From NCBI GenBank assembly GCA_905221605.1, contig CAJNDS010000484.1:62001-126000 (forward strand): a stretch of 64,000 bases of DNA, given 5' to 3'. Below the pieces are notes generated by a model. That model was not told where the DNA came from and searched no databases. It saw only the letters and a list, made by a program, of their open reading frames with translations. This document shows positions 1-9,868 of this stretch, piece by piece. Origin of the DNA: Symbiodinium natans (taxonomy: Eukaryota; Sar; Dinophyceae; Suessiales; Symbiodiniaceae). The translations under genes were made by a program, and so were the position numbers. How positions within the stretch are numbered: position 1 is the first letter of the stretch; every line of letters begins with the position of its first letter.

Positions 1-5
1 AAGTA

Positions 6-40
6 CACGGGCGACACAATAATATTAATATTAGCCCGTG
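6..40. repeat. Hairpin 1
   Basis: A perfect 7-base stem CACGGGC (6-12) pairs with GCCCGTG (34-40). The loop holds the self-complementary AT motif AATATTAATATT, which recurs in the loops near 440 and 525. Confidence 0.7.
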
Positions 41-251
41 AGCTAGACCGGTTGTTACCAAGCCAATTAGTTCCTTGACAATAGACTTCCTGTCCAGTTA
101 AGTGAATTGACTTCGTACTCACCTCTTTTAACCTGTCATGTAGTTCTTTCCATAAAGAGAGCGCAGTGAGCGTTACGTTAAAAATAGTGTTAAAGGCCCC
201 ATTAATGCTTCCTTGTAATTCACTTATTCCCTTATGAATATAGTATTATTG

Positions 252-290
252 TGTGGGGGCATGAATTCACTTATATTATGAGCCCCCACA
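252..290. repeat. Hairpin 2
   Basis: A perfect 9-base stem TGTGGGGGC (252-260) pairs with GCCCCCACA (282-290), closing a 21-base AT-rich loop. A rho-independent terminator is not expected in a nuclear genome, so I treat it as structure only. Confidence 0.75.
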
Positions 291-320
291 GTTCATGGTT
301 ACGTTCTTACTACCTTCACT

Positions 321-357
321 CGCGGGCATATTTTATATGATAGTGCGTGCGCCCGCG
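321..357. repeat. Hairpin 3
   Basis: The 7-base stem CGCGGGC (321-327) pairs with GCCCGCG (351-357) around an AT-rich loop. The GC-pure stem with an AT loop matches the design of the neighbouring hairpins. Confidence 0.7.
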
Positions 358-393
358 GTAATAATAATATAATAGTGTTCTCTCGTTCACTGT

Positions 394-490
394 TTTCGTT
401 CACTAGTTTCGTTCACACATTATATTAATATTGGTAATGAAAGCACGCAATATTAATAGAATGTGAACGAAATGAAGACAGTGAACGAAA
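394..490. repeat. Nested inverted repeat built of TTTCGTTCAC
   Basis: Two perfect 11-base arms are nested: TTTCGTTCACT (394-404) with AGTGAACGAAA (480-490), and TTTCGTTCACA (407-417) with TGTGAACGAAA (462-472). The centre contains two AATATTAATA-type motifs that extend the pairing. Arms and direct repeats share one core sequence, so the region is both a tandem and an inverted repeat. Confidence 0.75.
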
Positions 491-602
491 CCGTGAACAC
501 ATGGGCGAATCAAAGCCCGTGCAATATTAATATTAAATTCGTGCACAAGTTTACAATTTAATATTATTATTGGGGCTTTGGAGTCGCCCATACGTTCACA
601 CG
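491..602. repeat. Long imperfect inverted repeat
   Basis: The left arm 491-518 (CCGTGAAC, ATGGGCGA, AAAGCCC) is the near-complement of the right arm 571-602 (GGGGCTTTGG, TCGCCCAT, GTTCACACGG). About 25 of roughly 30 positions pair. The loop of about 50 bases is almost pure A and T. Confidence 0.7.
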
Positions 603-1034
603 GTTAACCCTGGGATTCATGCCCCCTTAACCGCCTTAACCGCTAGAAAACCCTTGACAGACCAGTATTTTCCAGTCCAAGAATTACACCCTCGTGAACG
701 TACCATCTTGACTTAGAAACCGTACCATCATGAGTCTTTCTACGTGACAGGAACTCTCTTGACCGCAAGCCTCATTCTCAGGGTGCTATCTCCATCTCCA
801 AGACTCGCGTGTTAAAGGGAACATTAACCTCTGTCACTAATGCTTTCCAAGGGTTCACGCGTCACACATGACAGCCGACATCAGAATCACCCACGCGCAC
901 CAATCATCCAAACCTTTGGGACACAATACTAATGGTGAATCATCTGTCAAGGAACGGCTGAGTCTTGAGACTTGTTCACGCATGATGCATTATGAGGAGC
1001 TTCTGGAACTGGGGAATTAGCCCTAATCCTGTAG

Positions 1035-1538
1035 CACCTTTGGACCACATATCCAGATCTTGGAACCGCCATTAAAACTACTGAAACACCGGGGATTTGG
1101 TGCGACTACCGCTACGCCTACAAGCACGAGAAAGAGAAAGGACAAGGAAAGAACAAGAAGAAGAAAGGCCATGGAGGAGAAGAAGAAGGAAAGATAAGCT
1201 CAGGATCAGGAAGCCAGGAGCCACTCTCAAAGGAGAAAGCGGATCTGAAGGAAAGGCTGAGGAAGACTTTGGAAGCAGCAGCAGAGGAGAACGACAGGAG
1301 ACTTGAAGAGGAAAGAGCGCCAAGGAAGGAAGCAAAGGCAGCAGCAGCCAAGGCACAGGAAGAGAAGGAAGCGCGAGAGGCAGCAGCCAAGCAAGCAAAG
1401 GAAGCAGAGGAAGCAAAGGAAGCAAAGGCAGCAGCAGTCAAGGCAAAGGAAGAAGAGGAGAGACAGAGGAAGAACGCAGCAGCAGCAGAGAAGGAAGCAG
1501 CAGCCATCTTGCTTATGGAGGAAAGAGAAAAGGATTGA
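1035..1538 (+). CDS. Coiled-coil coding fragment, Ala/Glu/Lys-rich
   Basis: A single frame stays open from 1035 to a stop at 1536-1538, although no ATG opens it. It begins with an aromatic segment (WTTYPDLGT, then PGIWCDYRYAYKHEKEK), passes through a Lys/Gly linker, and from about residue 75 becomes a long charged helix dominated by KEA, AAAK and EEAK steps, typical of a coiled coil. The stop follows the motif LLMEEREKD. I read it as the last exon of an unrecognised gene whose upstream exons are not identified. The low-complexity DNA also produces long leucine/serine and alanine frames on the other strand, which are shadows. Function unknown. Confidence 0.4.
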   Translation, partial: HLWTTYPDLGTAIKTTETPGIWCDYRYAYKHEKEKGQGKNKKKKGHGGEEEGKISSGSGSQEPLSKEKADLKERLRKTLEAAAEENDRRLEEERAPRKEAKAAAAKAQEEKEAREAAAKQAKEAEEAKEAKAAAVKAKEEEERQRKNAAAAEKEAAAILLMEEREKD

Positions 1539-1539
1539 A

Positions 1540-2290
1540 AGGCTTGAGAAGGCACTCAGCCAAAGAGGAAGCGATGCAGGATTGACACAGAAGAGGAAAG
1601 TCCAGGAAAGGAAAAGGCAAAGGAAGAGAAGAGCCCAAAGGAAAAGACAAAGAGCAGGAGACAGGAAGAGAAGAGCAGCAAGGACGAAGAAGAGCAGTGA
1701 GCTTGGCAGTGAGCAGAAAGGATGGTGTATCCGTCCTAGCTCAGGAAAGTTTTCTTTTGCAGTTTGTTTCAGGATGATGATTCAAGAGAGTAGGAACAGC
1801 GAGAGTTTGTTTTTGTACAGGATAGTAGACCTTTCGTTTGAAGGAAATGTTGCGAGCGAACTTGGAGAGATTCGCGAGTGGACTTGAAAGAGTCTGCGTT
1901 GAGGAAAGAGTTTTAGCACTTGTGTGTTTTGCCAGGAAAAGAGAGAGAGTCGAAACCAGCTTAGTCTGACGACTTTCACTGACTTCGAAGGCGGGGTGTT
2001 AAACATTCCAGCCCGGTAGGAACACACAGTTTGCAGTGCATGTTAATGCTCAGGAACAGATTGAAACATCTGTGACGTGTAGGCTCAGAGAGACCTCAGA
2101 GACACAGGCCCAGCAGAGCGAGCACAAGGAAAAGTGTGCCGCCGGGTTGTAGTGCAGGACCCCTTAGGAAAGCCCGTTTTTTAACATGTTCGCACTTCAA
2201 CAATCGCTGATGTTTTTCAGAGTCGCTCCTTTTGTTGTCGCTCTTTCATTCTTTCATTTTTCCTTCATTCATTCTTGTCTTTCTTTCTTG
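1540..2290. other. Purine-rich flank, no gene identified
   Basis: The GAA/GGA-rich composition of the preceding coding fragment continues to about 1710 without a convincing frame. From there to 2290 I see no exon. A pyrimidine-rich run ending TTGCCAG at 2286-2294 could be a splice acceptor. Confidence 0.4.
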
Positions 2291-2294
2291 CCAG

Positions 2295-2630
2295 GATTTC
2301 CCATGGAAACGTGGAGCCGATTTTGGACCCGCTCCGGTTCAGAAAAAAACCCTGAAGCCGCTCCAGAGCCGGCTCCACAGCCCGCTCCGGAACCAGCGCC
2401 GGAGCCCGCTCCAAGAACCCAAGGGTGGAGACCCCATACATCGCTTTGCTGTTGGGGAAAAACACCTTCCTTTGAAGGAAACCCTTTGGAACAAATGCAT
2501 TTGCCGACGTCCCAAGATCCTTGTGGTTGGCCTCGATGCGTCCCAACGAAAAGTTTACGTTGCCCAAAACAAGCTGGAACCGGAAAAGGGGCCCATGCAG
2601 CACTACCATTGCTTTTCCCCCCTAGTGTAG
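2295..2630 (+). CDS. Possible exon, unknown protein
   Basis: After a pyrimidine tract and CAG, one frame stays open to a stop at about 2628. It includes a Lys/Arg/Pro-rich segment and then KILVVGLDASQRKVYVAQNK, which has the residue mix of a real protein. In another frame the same DNA reads as Pro-Glu-Pro-Ala repeats (about 2356-2410). I cannot decide between the frames and do not recognise a family. Confidence 0.22.
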   Translation, partial: DFPWKRGADFGPAPVQKKTLKPLQSRLHSPLRNQRRSPLQEPKGGDPIHRFAVGEKHLPLKETLWNKCICRRPKILVVGLDASQRKVYVAQNKLEPEKGPMQHYHCFSPLV

Positions 2631-3419
2631 ATCATGGTGATAGCCCCGTGCGTGGAAGTACATGCCTTCGAGCATGTCCGGACCCCAAAAGCTCCAAGGT
2701 TGAGAAACCGTTTGCGTTTAAGAGCGATTTCACACCAGCCGAGCTGTGGATTCACAAACAAAACAACCATCATCCTCTTGCCTGCCGACTCTTGCACGTT
2801 AAATGTTATCGGAAAACCCTCTTTGGCCGTGCAAGGTTGCCAAATGTTCGCGCAGCGGCAGCAGGGGTTCAAGTTCTATCCGTTTGCACTGACTTAATCC
2901 TCAGAGGACGAGGGCTCACACTGCATCTGCACGGTGCCAGAGCGCAAAATCCATTGCCCTCTCGATATCCCGAAATAGTGGAAAAGGAAGATGGCCGTCT
3001 CACATGTTCCTGCACGGAGCCAGCCCATGCTACTCCGAGCATCGCGGGTGAATGAGAATTCAAATTGCGCATGTTTACAAGTTTGTGCGTTGTCCCTTCA
3101 ACTTTGCCTTTAAGTGAAGGTGGAGAAGGCTTAAATCCCATTCATGGCCGCAGCTGTCGATGTCAAAGTTGGCGAAGCAATTATATGCAATAATTCTCAC
3201 GGCTTCCTGCTGGCCACGCCTCCTGAATGCAGGCGCGAGGGGTCCAAAATCCCGAAAAAATGGATCGCGTTCCAACGTTGTGTGCTCAGTGTGCTGGTTC
3301 CGGAGGATGGAGGACGACCAGCTTTTCCAGGACGTGAAATTTGATGCGGATCTCGAAGGCCATGCTAAGCAAAGCCCTCAAAGGCTCCTGAGCAAGACCG
3401 AAGCACCTGAAATTTGGCA

Positions 3420-4127
3420 GGATTTTACAATGGCACAAGAGCAACAGTGAATTTGCAGTCGGCAGCTGAGGAATTGCTCGAAGCTTCAACAACATACCAG
3501 ATAACGATGTCTCGCAGTCCCGAGGCAGCCGATGTCTTTTGGAGGGTTCGAGGCGGCCGTAGAATCCAATGCGCTGCAGCGAGTGTAGTGACATTGTAGT
3601 GGTATGCAAGCAGGAACCACCCGCTGGTACAACAGCCAAAGAACCTGCGTGAAGCTCAGGTTGCTTCTTCCGGCATCGCTGCAATAAGTTTGTCCAAGTT
3701 CATGTTTGAGGCTGATCCTTCTGCTCATGCTTCTGGCTTCGCAGGCTTGTTAGGTGAGGAGCTGTGAACAGGTGCATTTTTGGATCTTGAACCTCTGCGC
3801 GCATCTTGCAGTTTGCCATTTGCCTTAGGCCGGCTGAGCCTGTTGCAGACAATGTTTGGAGGCGTCATTGGCAAGATCCCTGGCAAAATGTTTCAACCAC
3901 CAGTCTCCGCAATCTTCAGAGATGCACTGAGCTTTTTGAGCTCTGGGTGAGGTGCTTCTACTGAGCAAGTCGTTGGCGCAGCAGTCCCTACCTCCCTAGG
4001 ATCTGTGGCTGGATTGCAATATGGCATTCAGTTAGCAAGTCGGGTTGTGATGAGAGCATGTCAAGATATGTCCTGTGCATTTGCAGAGGTCAAGGAGCAG
4101 GCGCGCGCTCCCACCATGATTCTTTGA
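3420..4127 (+). pseudogene. Decayed coding-like stretch
   Basis: Several short pieces read like protein but lie in different frames with stops between: SLSKFMFEADPSAHASGF near 3690-3755, TMFGGVIGKIPGKMFQPP near 3848-3905, and EQVVGAAVPTSLGSVAGLQY near 3962-4021, running on to a stop at 4127. The pieces keep one order and one strand. They could be exons separated by very short introns, or a gene broken by indels; I favour the second because splice sites are not evident. Family unknown. Confidence 0.3.
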
Positions 4128-4289
4128 CAAAGCAATGTCTCAGAGCACACCTCCTCACGGACATGCGGGGAGGCTAGCAGCTTCATGTCTAAAGCGCAGT
4201 TCGCATCCAAGAGACAGATGTGTGTGTTTTCAGAAGTGTCTGAAGGGTTTGACAAGGATGTAGTAGACCCGAGTTGATGTGAACACACC

Positions 4290-4292
<3 letters not shown>

Positions 4293-4334
<42 letters not shown>
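4293..4334. repeat. CT microsatellite
   Basis: An uninterrupted CT dinucleotide run of about 21 copies. Confidence 0.95.
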
Positions 4335-4338
<4 letters not shown>

Positions 4339-7160
4339 GAGAAAAGTCCCAGGCCATGGCGGCAGTTCGTGTGGCCGCTCTCCGCCTCTCCGACTTGACT
4401 TTCATTTCATTTCGTGTAGAACTGTAGAACTCAAGAACACCTGTGACTTCGTGGATCGCATCGCCAGGTTCCGTCTGCGAACGAAGGCTGCTCGCGGATT
4501 TCCGCTCATGGCTCAGTCAGGAATTGCTATTCTGCGCGCGGCTCCTGAGTTAGATCGAGGCGAACGTCTTCAACTACCAGACGAACTATGCAATCCTCTT
4601 TGTGGTCCGTGCCCTTGCTTTCAGTGCATCGGGATGCATCCGGTGTTTCCTCGCGAGGTTCAACTGGTTCTTTCTGTCATTCTCCAGCCGTCTGCCTTGA
4701 TGTGCATCATAGTCACTGCCACACACTCGGCAAGATGAGCCCGGCTACGCAGAACTACAAGCACGTTCGATGGGTGTCATGTGCAGGTCATTACGTGGGT
4801 GTTGTTCTTGAAGAAGAACGAGGATCCAGACTGGGCACCCAAACTAGGAGGTGTCGGCAGCTGAGGATGCACCGTCTGGACTTTGGAAGACTTTGTGCTT
4901 GCAGCACCTTCTCTTTCAATTCGATGCTGAGGTAGTCCTCTCACCTTTGCAGAGATGGCTACTGCTCGTGAGCCCCACTTCATTCATCATCTTTGGTCGG
5001 CTTTCGCAACCCCCGGATGCTGAGGCGGCGATCACAACAATCGTTTTGCTCCTGTGGGTTGGTGGAGTGATCTTCAATGCCGCAGGGCGCTTGGATGCCC
5101 CTGGGAACTGCCGAGTCCCTTCGATTCCTGAAGCTTTCAAGGCGTTGATGTACTTGCTGTTCTTCCTGGCACATGGCCTGCTGCATGATCCTGCTGGCCG
5201 CAGCGTTCCGGGAGGACGCGCTTTTTGTTTGTTTGGGTGGTTTGGGTGGCCTCGTCGTTGTGCATGAGACCAGAAGGAGATCCAGTACCAATCTGACGCA
5301 GTGCTTTGGGGAGTCGGATGAAGTCTCACGTCTGACGGGACCCAGATAGACCCAGCTTCGCTGAAGAGGCTTCGCTGAAGAGCTTCGCTGTGCACCCTAA
5401 AGTGTCACCCAATGGAGCCCTCCCAGCATCCGCCGCCCTTTCGCAGCCCCCCAAAGTCTGCTTTCACTCTTTGTGTGTGTGTGTGTGGATTTATATGTGC
5501 ATGGCTGGCATCTTCCCGCAGCGGCTCCAAGAAGAAAAGTAGCCCCTCCTCTTCCACGGCGCCGCGCCAGCGCGGCGCCGCGCCAGCGTGGAGCCCCAAC
5601 TGAGGGCCCCAGAGCATCCCAGAGCAAATTTGGTTTGGTCTGATGTTCACGCTGCAAACACATCCCACGATGCGGAATGTCGCACAGGGTTTTGATTCGC
5701 CTTGCGCATCTGCCGTTCAGCCTGAAGGCACGATGCGCCGCTCTACAAGGCACATCTTCAAGATTCTGCAAGTAGTGTCATGATTGTGTTCAGTTTGCAT
5801 CAAGCTCTTTCATCATACATTGAAGCATGGCCAGATTCGCGGTGTGTGCTTGGCTGGGAGGTGTTTTCTCGCGATCTCCTTGGCAGTTTCATGCCTGACC
5901 CACATTAGGCGGGTCGCAGCTAGCAGCGCCTCGTAGCACCAGCTCAGGCCTGTTTTAGAACTCCCAAGTGCCGTTCAGGCTTGGACCCCTCTTCGTGCCG
6001 CTGAGCTGTGCAGAAGGCACAAGAGAGCCGTTGTTAGTAACCCAAGCTTGGACTTAGCAGCGGCTAGAAGCAGCAACTCCAAGCCTAGTTTGTCTCTCGG
6101 GAATGATAAGGAGACACGGGGCACACTGCCCATGGTCATGTGCTGAAGTGGGGCAAGTTTGGGAAGTAGATTGAGGTTGCTTGAGGTTGCGGTATCTGCT
6201 AGTTGCATCGGCCTCGATACGCATTGATGCCATGTGCCCAAGTGAAGAGGTTGTGCAGTCCATGCCTCCACCAGTAGGACTACCCTGAAGAACGACAACT
6301 AGCACAACCATGCCCGCGAGTGCCCGCAGGTAGGCGGCGATTGCTGCTGGGGTCAGTGGGCCCTCTGCTAGGCAACAGCCCTCTTCCTCCCTCTTCCTGC
6401 TGTGCGTTTTTGGTCGAGATCTGGCTTCAGGTCTAGTCGGCCAGTCTGCGCAGGCCGTCGTGGTGAAGCCACCATAAGACCGTCAAAATCAGAGCATAAG
6501 TATTGTAGCAGCTATGCACATCTGTGGGTCAAGTCTTGATCACGCTCAGAGTTTCCGAGTGATCTTGAAGTCTTGTGTAGGCGCAGAGCAGCTTTAGCAC
6601 GGAGAAGTGGGATGGCTCCTTCCTGGACACGAGCCGAGACTGCAAGGAGGTGCCGCCAGTGTCGGGGGGGTTGTCCAGTGTACCGTGTGGTGCTGGCAGC
6701 GTCCGTGTTTTTTTTTTGTTATTTTGCCAGTTTGTCGTGTTTCTTCCGGAGGTCGAGTTAGGGACTCCGGAGGGCGCTCCGAGCTGAGGAACTTTCAGAT
6801 GTCTGTGACATGGAAACTCGATCACGCATGTCTTGAGATGTGTTGAGATGTGTCTGAGATGTGTTGAGACTGCTGATCTTGAGACCTGCTTGCGGAACAT
6901 TGATGCGCTGGGTGGCTATGCCACAGTCCTGGGCAAGGCCAGGTTGACGATCCTGGATGGTGCGCTTTCGGCTTTTCGTGCGCTTTCAGCTTTTCACCGC
7001 TTTTCTGCCTTCCTAATTTTGCGCTCAGATGCTGTGTGATGGTTTATCTCTGTTTACCAGTTCACCTCTTTTCGTCTTTCCACGGATAGGGCGAAAATAG
7101 CAATACTGAGGCGGGCAACTTCACATCACTGACGGTGTGTTCTGGGTGTTTTGAGATTTC
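4335..7160. other. No gene identified
   Basis: I see no exon I can support. The stretch holds a short GT run (5472-5487), a 15-base GC-rich unit repeated twice (GGCGCCGCGCCAGCG, about 5559-5590), and scattered short repeats such as TTGAGATGTG near 6835-6862. Confidence 0.4.
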
Positions 7161-7500
7161 TTAGTCACGGAGGTAACGGTGATCAGGATCCCACGACATG
7201 TAGTGAAATCCAACCAAATCAATCGACAATCTGCAGGAGGTGCAAGAGCATGAAAATTCAAGAACAGGAGAGACTATCCACAAGCAAGAAGCAATGACGA
7301 AACAACAGACGAAGGATCGAAGAACCCTCGCTTCTCAGGACTCTCCGACGGGCGATGTCTGGGAGTGCCTCGCGGAGTGCCCGAGAGAGAAGACTTGCGG
7401 GGGATTCCTTTCGTTAAATGGAGGGCGCAAGACAGGGCAGCATGAAACGCACGCAGCTGATCACTGTTGCTGTTTCCGTGTGATCTCTTTGATAATTTGA

Positions 7501-7650
7501 ATGGGCAGCATGGGCAGCACACCTTGGAGGTATGACGGGAACGACATTCAGGTTCCCTTCAAGCAGAAAGGAGGAAAGAAGGCTACTGGAAAGTGGTTCA
7601 GCAACCGGAAGCTTGACATCAAAGGCATTGAGTTGGAGCCTGAGAACTAG
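7501..7650 (+). CDS. Probable last exon of an unknown small protein
   Basis: An ATG at 7501 opens a 49-codon frame ending in TAG at 7648-7650. It starts MGSMGSTPWRYDGNDIQVPF, continues KQKGGKKATGKWFSNRKLDI and ends with an acidic tail (ELEPEN). The mix of aromatic, basic and acidic residues and the lack of bias make it look translated. An AG just inside the ATG (GGGCAGCATGGGCAG) could also serve as an acceptor, so it may be a terminal exon rather than a complete gene. No family recognised. Confidence 0.4.
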   Translation: MGSMGSTPWRYDGNDIQVPFKQKGGKKATGKWFSNRKLDIKGIELEPEN

Positions 7651-9690
7651 TCAGTAGTACATTCGCAGTACAGGAATTCCTCTAAACTCAGAGCCCAGAG
7701 TTTATCCCGCTAGGTGGGATGATGGTACTGTCTGGGAGAAGATGGAATACAAGGCGCTGTAAGGGTTTCCCACAATCCAAACGTGCGCTTCTCCATAAGC
7801 AGATCATCAACTCGCCGAATGAGCAGATGGATCCGCTTGGGAAGGTCAGTGGAGAGTGCTGAGCGACGAAGAGGGTACAAAGCATGTTCGTGCAGTCTTC
7901 TCTTTATTCCGGTGTCTGTATTTGATTGCTTCTGCCAGATCAAGAACAAAGCGCCCAAGCCAGCGCCGGGCATCCAGTAGTGAATCAATTTGAATCTGGC
8001 CAGCTGGGCGCTGCATCCAAATACTCAGTGAGTTTGTTTCACAGTCGGGCCATGCGACAATGTGTTTCGCAGCCTGTGCGACCTGCTCGCACAAACAGTT
8101 TTCTATCATTTTCTATCCAGGCTAGGGGGTGTAGGTCTAGTTGAAACTGCTGACAGAGCAAGCCTGTCGTATCAATCATTGTGCGGCAGTGCTTGACACG
8201 GCTCTCAAGAAAGATCGCTTGCAGCCCACTTGCTGTCCTTCAGGTTATTCCGTTCACGTGCGATGTGGTCAACATACAAGACGCACATGGATGTCTGATC
8301 TTATGCGGCAGCGTTCCCTCATCCATGATGCCGGTGTTTCGATTGGGGGTTGTCCAGTGTGCAGGTGAGTCAGTCAGTCCATGCACAAATTGAAGCACAT
8401 CTATGTTCGTCCATGCGCAGCATGCAGGGCGTTGTGGTCGTGGGGGCGTGGCAGTTTACATGTGCTGCTTCCCGCCTTAGGTCGTGTTTCAGGGACACAC
8501 CCTAGGCTTGTCTCTTTGTGCTTTTGTTGCAGATTCTAGTGTCATGGCTTGTTTTCTGCGCCAGCCAGCTCGAGCCAACGTGCTTCAGTGTGTGCGCGCG
8601 TGTCCCCTCGCTGCACGTGTTGGGCGACGAAGCAAATGCTTGTTGCAATCGTCGCCTGCGCGTGTGGCAACTTGATCAGTGAGTGTCAAGGTGATGATTG
8701 AAGTCTACTTGCGTTTTTGGTGGCTTCCCCTACCGTTGCATCTAGCTCTGTCACACGGCGGTGCCCCGGCCTGACGGTTTGCTGGAAACAGCGTCTGCTC
8801 TGCAACTGGCACGCGCTGTAAGCCCAGGCGTGGAGTGGAGCTTTGGCATGCAGGGCGTTGCGTATAACCAGCGCGGTTGCGACCCCGCTGCATGGCGAAA
8901 TCGTCAGATTCTACAAGTTGGTTGTGGACGGCACGTCGCAACTTGAGTCCCAGCATCAGTCATGGAGGGTAGCAGCAAGCGTGAGGTCTGCTAGTAGATG
9001 AAATCGGATGTTTCGTGGGTGTGAGGTTGCAATCCGTGGGTGTGAGGTTGCGATCTTGAGCCTGTGGGCACAAGCAAGGTCAGGCCTGGAGCCCAAAGAC
9101 GCGCGCGCAATCGGAAAGTAGCTGCAACATGGTGGTTTTTTTGTTTGTTTGCTCCGTACCCCGAGCTCAAGCCCCTGAAACCATGGAAGTGGGGCTTGAT
9201 TGCTTTCTGTGGCGGGTGTTGCGGTCCCTGGTCGTCCTTGTGCATGTGTGTTTAGTCTTGCACTTCGTCGAGCAGCTTTGGTGGTCACACTGGCCTCTGC
9301 TACGTCCGTTGGGGTTAGTCCATGCGCCGAATGCAGCAAGTGTCCATTTGGTCACACTGTTTTGCGCTGCTTGGTTACACTGTTTTGTGTTGCAGTCATG
9401 GGTCGTCCAAGATACATGTGGGTGCCCTGCGTGCAACACTACAGTCAGGTTCGCGGGCTCGTCAAGTGAACATGTGGGTTAGTTGGTCTCACTGGCTGGA
9501 GTTTCGGTCGTGGAATCGTCCAGTGCGCATTTGTGTTCGTCCATCCGTGACGTTCAACATCATGCAACGGCTCGTTCTTGCTCATACGTCCGACACGCAG
9601 CAGCCGCTGATTTGGTCACACTGGCTGGTGGTATGGCCATGGGTATCACATGATCGTTGATGTTCCCGTGTCCTCTTTCTTGCACGATGT
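7651..9690. other. No gene identified
   Basis: No supported exon. At 9017-9055 a 20-21-base unit (GTGGGTGTGAGGTTGCAATCC and a near copy) stands in tandem twice. Words such as CATGCGCAGCATGC and TTGGTCACACTG recur loosely between 8400 and 9650 (TTGGTCACACTG at about 9349 and 9614), suggesting old short duplications. Confidence 0.4.
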
Positions 9691-9706
9691 GCCTTTTGGC
9701 TCAAAG
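9691..9706 (+). other. Possible relic of the dinoflagellate spliced leader
   Basis: The sequence GCCTTTTGGCTCAAAG contains an exact 11-base match (TTTTGGCTCAA) to the 3' part of the conserved dinoflagellate spliced leader, whose known end is GCCATTTTGGCTCAAG; one A is missing before the T run and one A is gained near the end. It lies 162 bases upstream of the first recognised exon of RRS1 and in the same direction. Spliced-leader relics upstream of genes are known in dinoflagellates from re-integration of processed mRNA. Chance is a real alternative. Confidence 0.35.
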
Positions 9707-9868
9707 CTCAGTGCTTGACAAAGATCTTTTCGTTTCCTTTGCCAGGGGTATGGGGGGAAGGGATGTCCGAGGATGTCGCGCCTGTTTTCCCAGCGGTCGG
9801 GCCAAGCAGATGTTGGCGCACGGGTGTGTTGGTGTGTGTGAGTGCATGCGAGTTTCGAAACAAAGCAG

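Larger units (their letters stand above)
1..1030. other. AT-richer hairpin region, no gene seen
   Basis: This stretch is visibly richer in A and T than the rest of the window and carries several stem-loops, listed separately, within its first 602 bases. The decamer TTTCGTTCAC or its complement recurs at least five times between 380 and 500. From 603 to 1030 I see no coding signal and no further strong hairpins. It could be the edge of a mobile element, an organelle-derived insert, or ordinary intergenic DNA; I do not recognise it. Confidence 0.5.

Noticed and set aside
252-290. Bacterial-type rho-independent terminator
   Set aside because: Strong stem but no T run, and the setting is nuclear.
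1078-1555. Leucine/serine/alanine-rich minus-strand frames that look like membrane proteins
   Set aside because: Mirror images of the KEA-rich coiled-coil coding strand.
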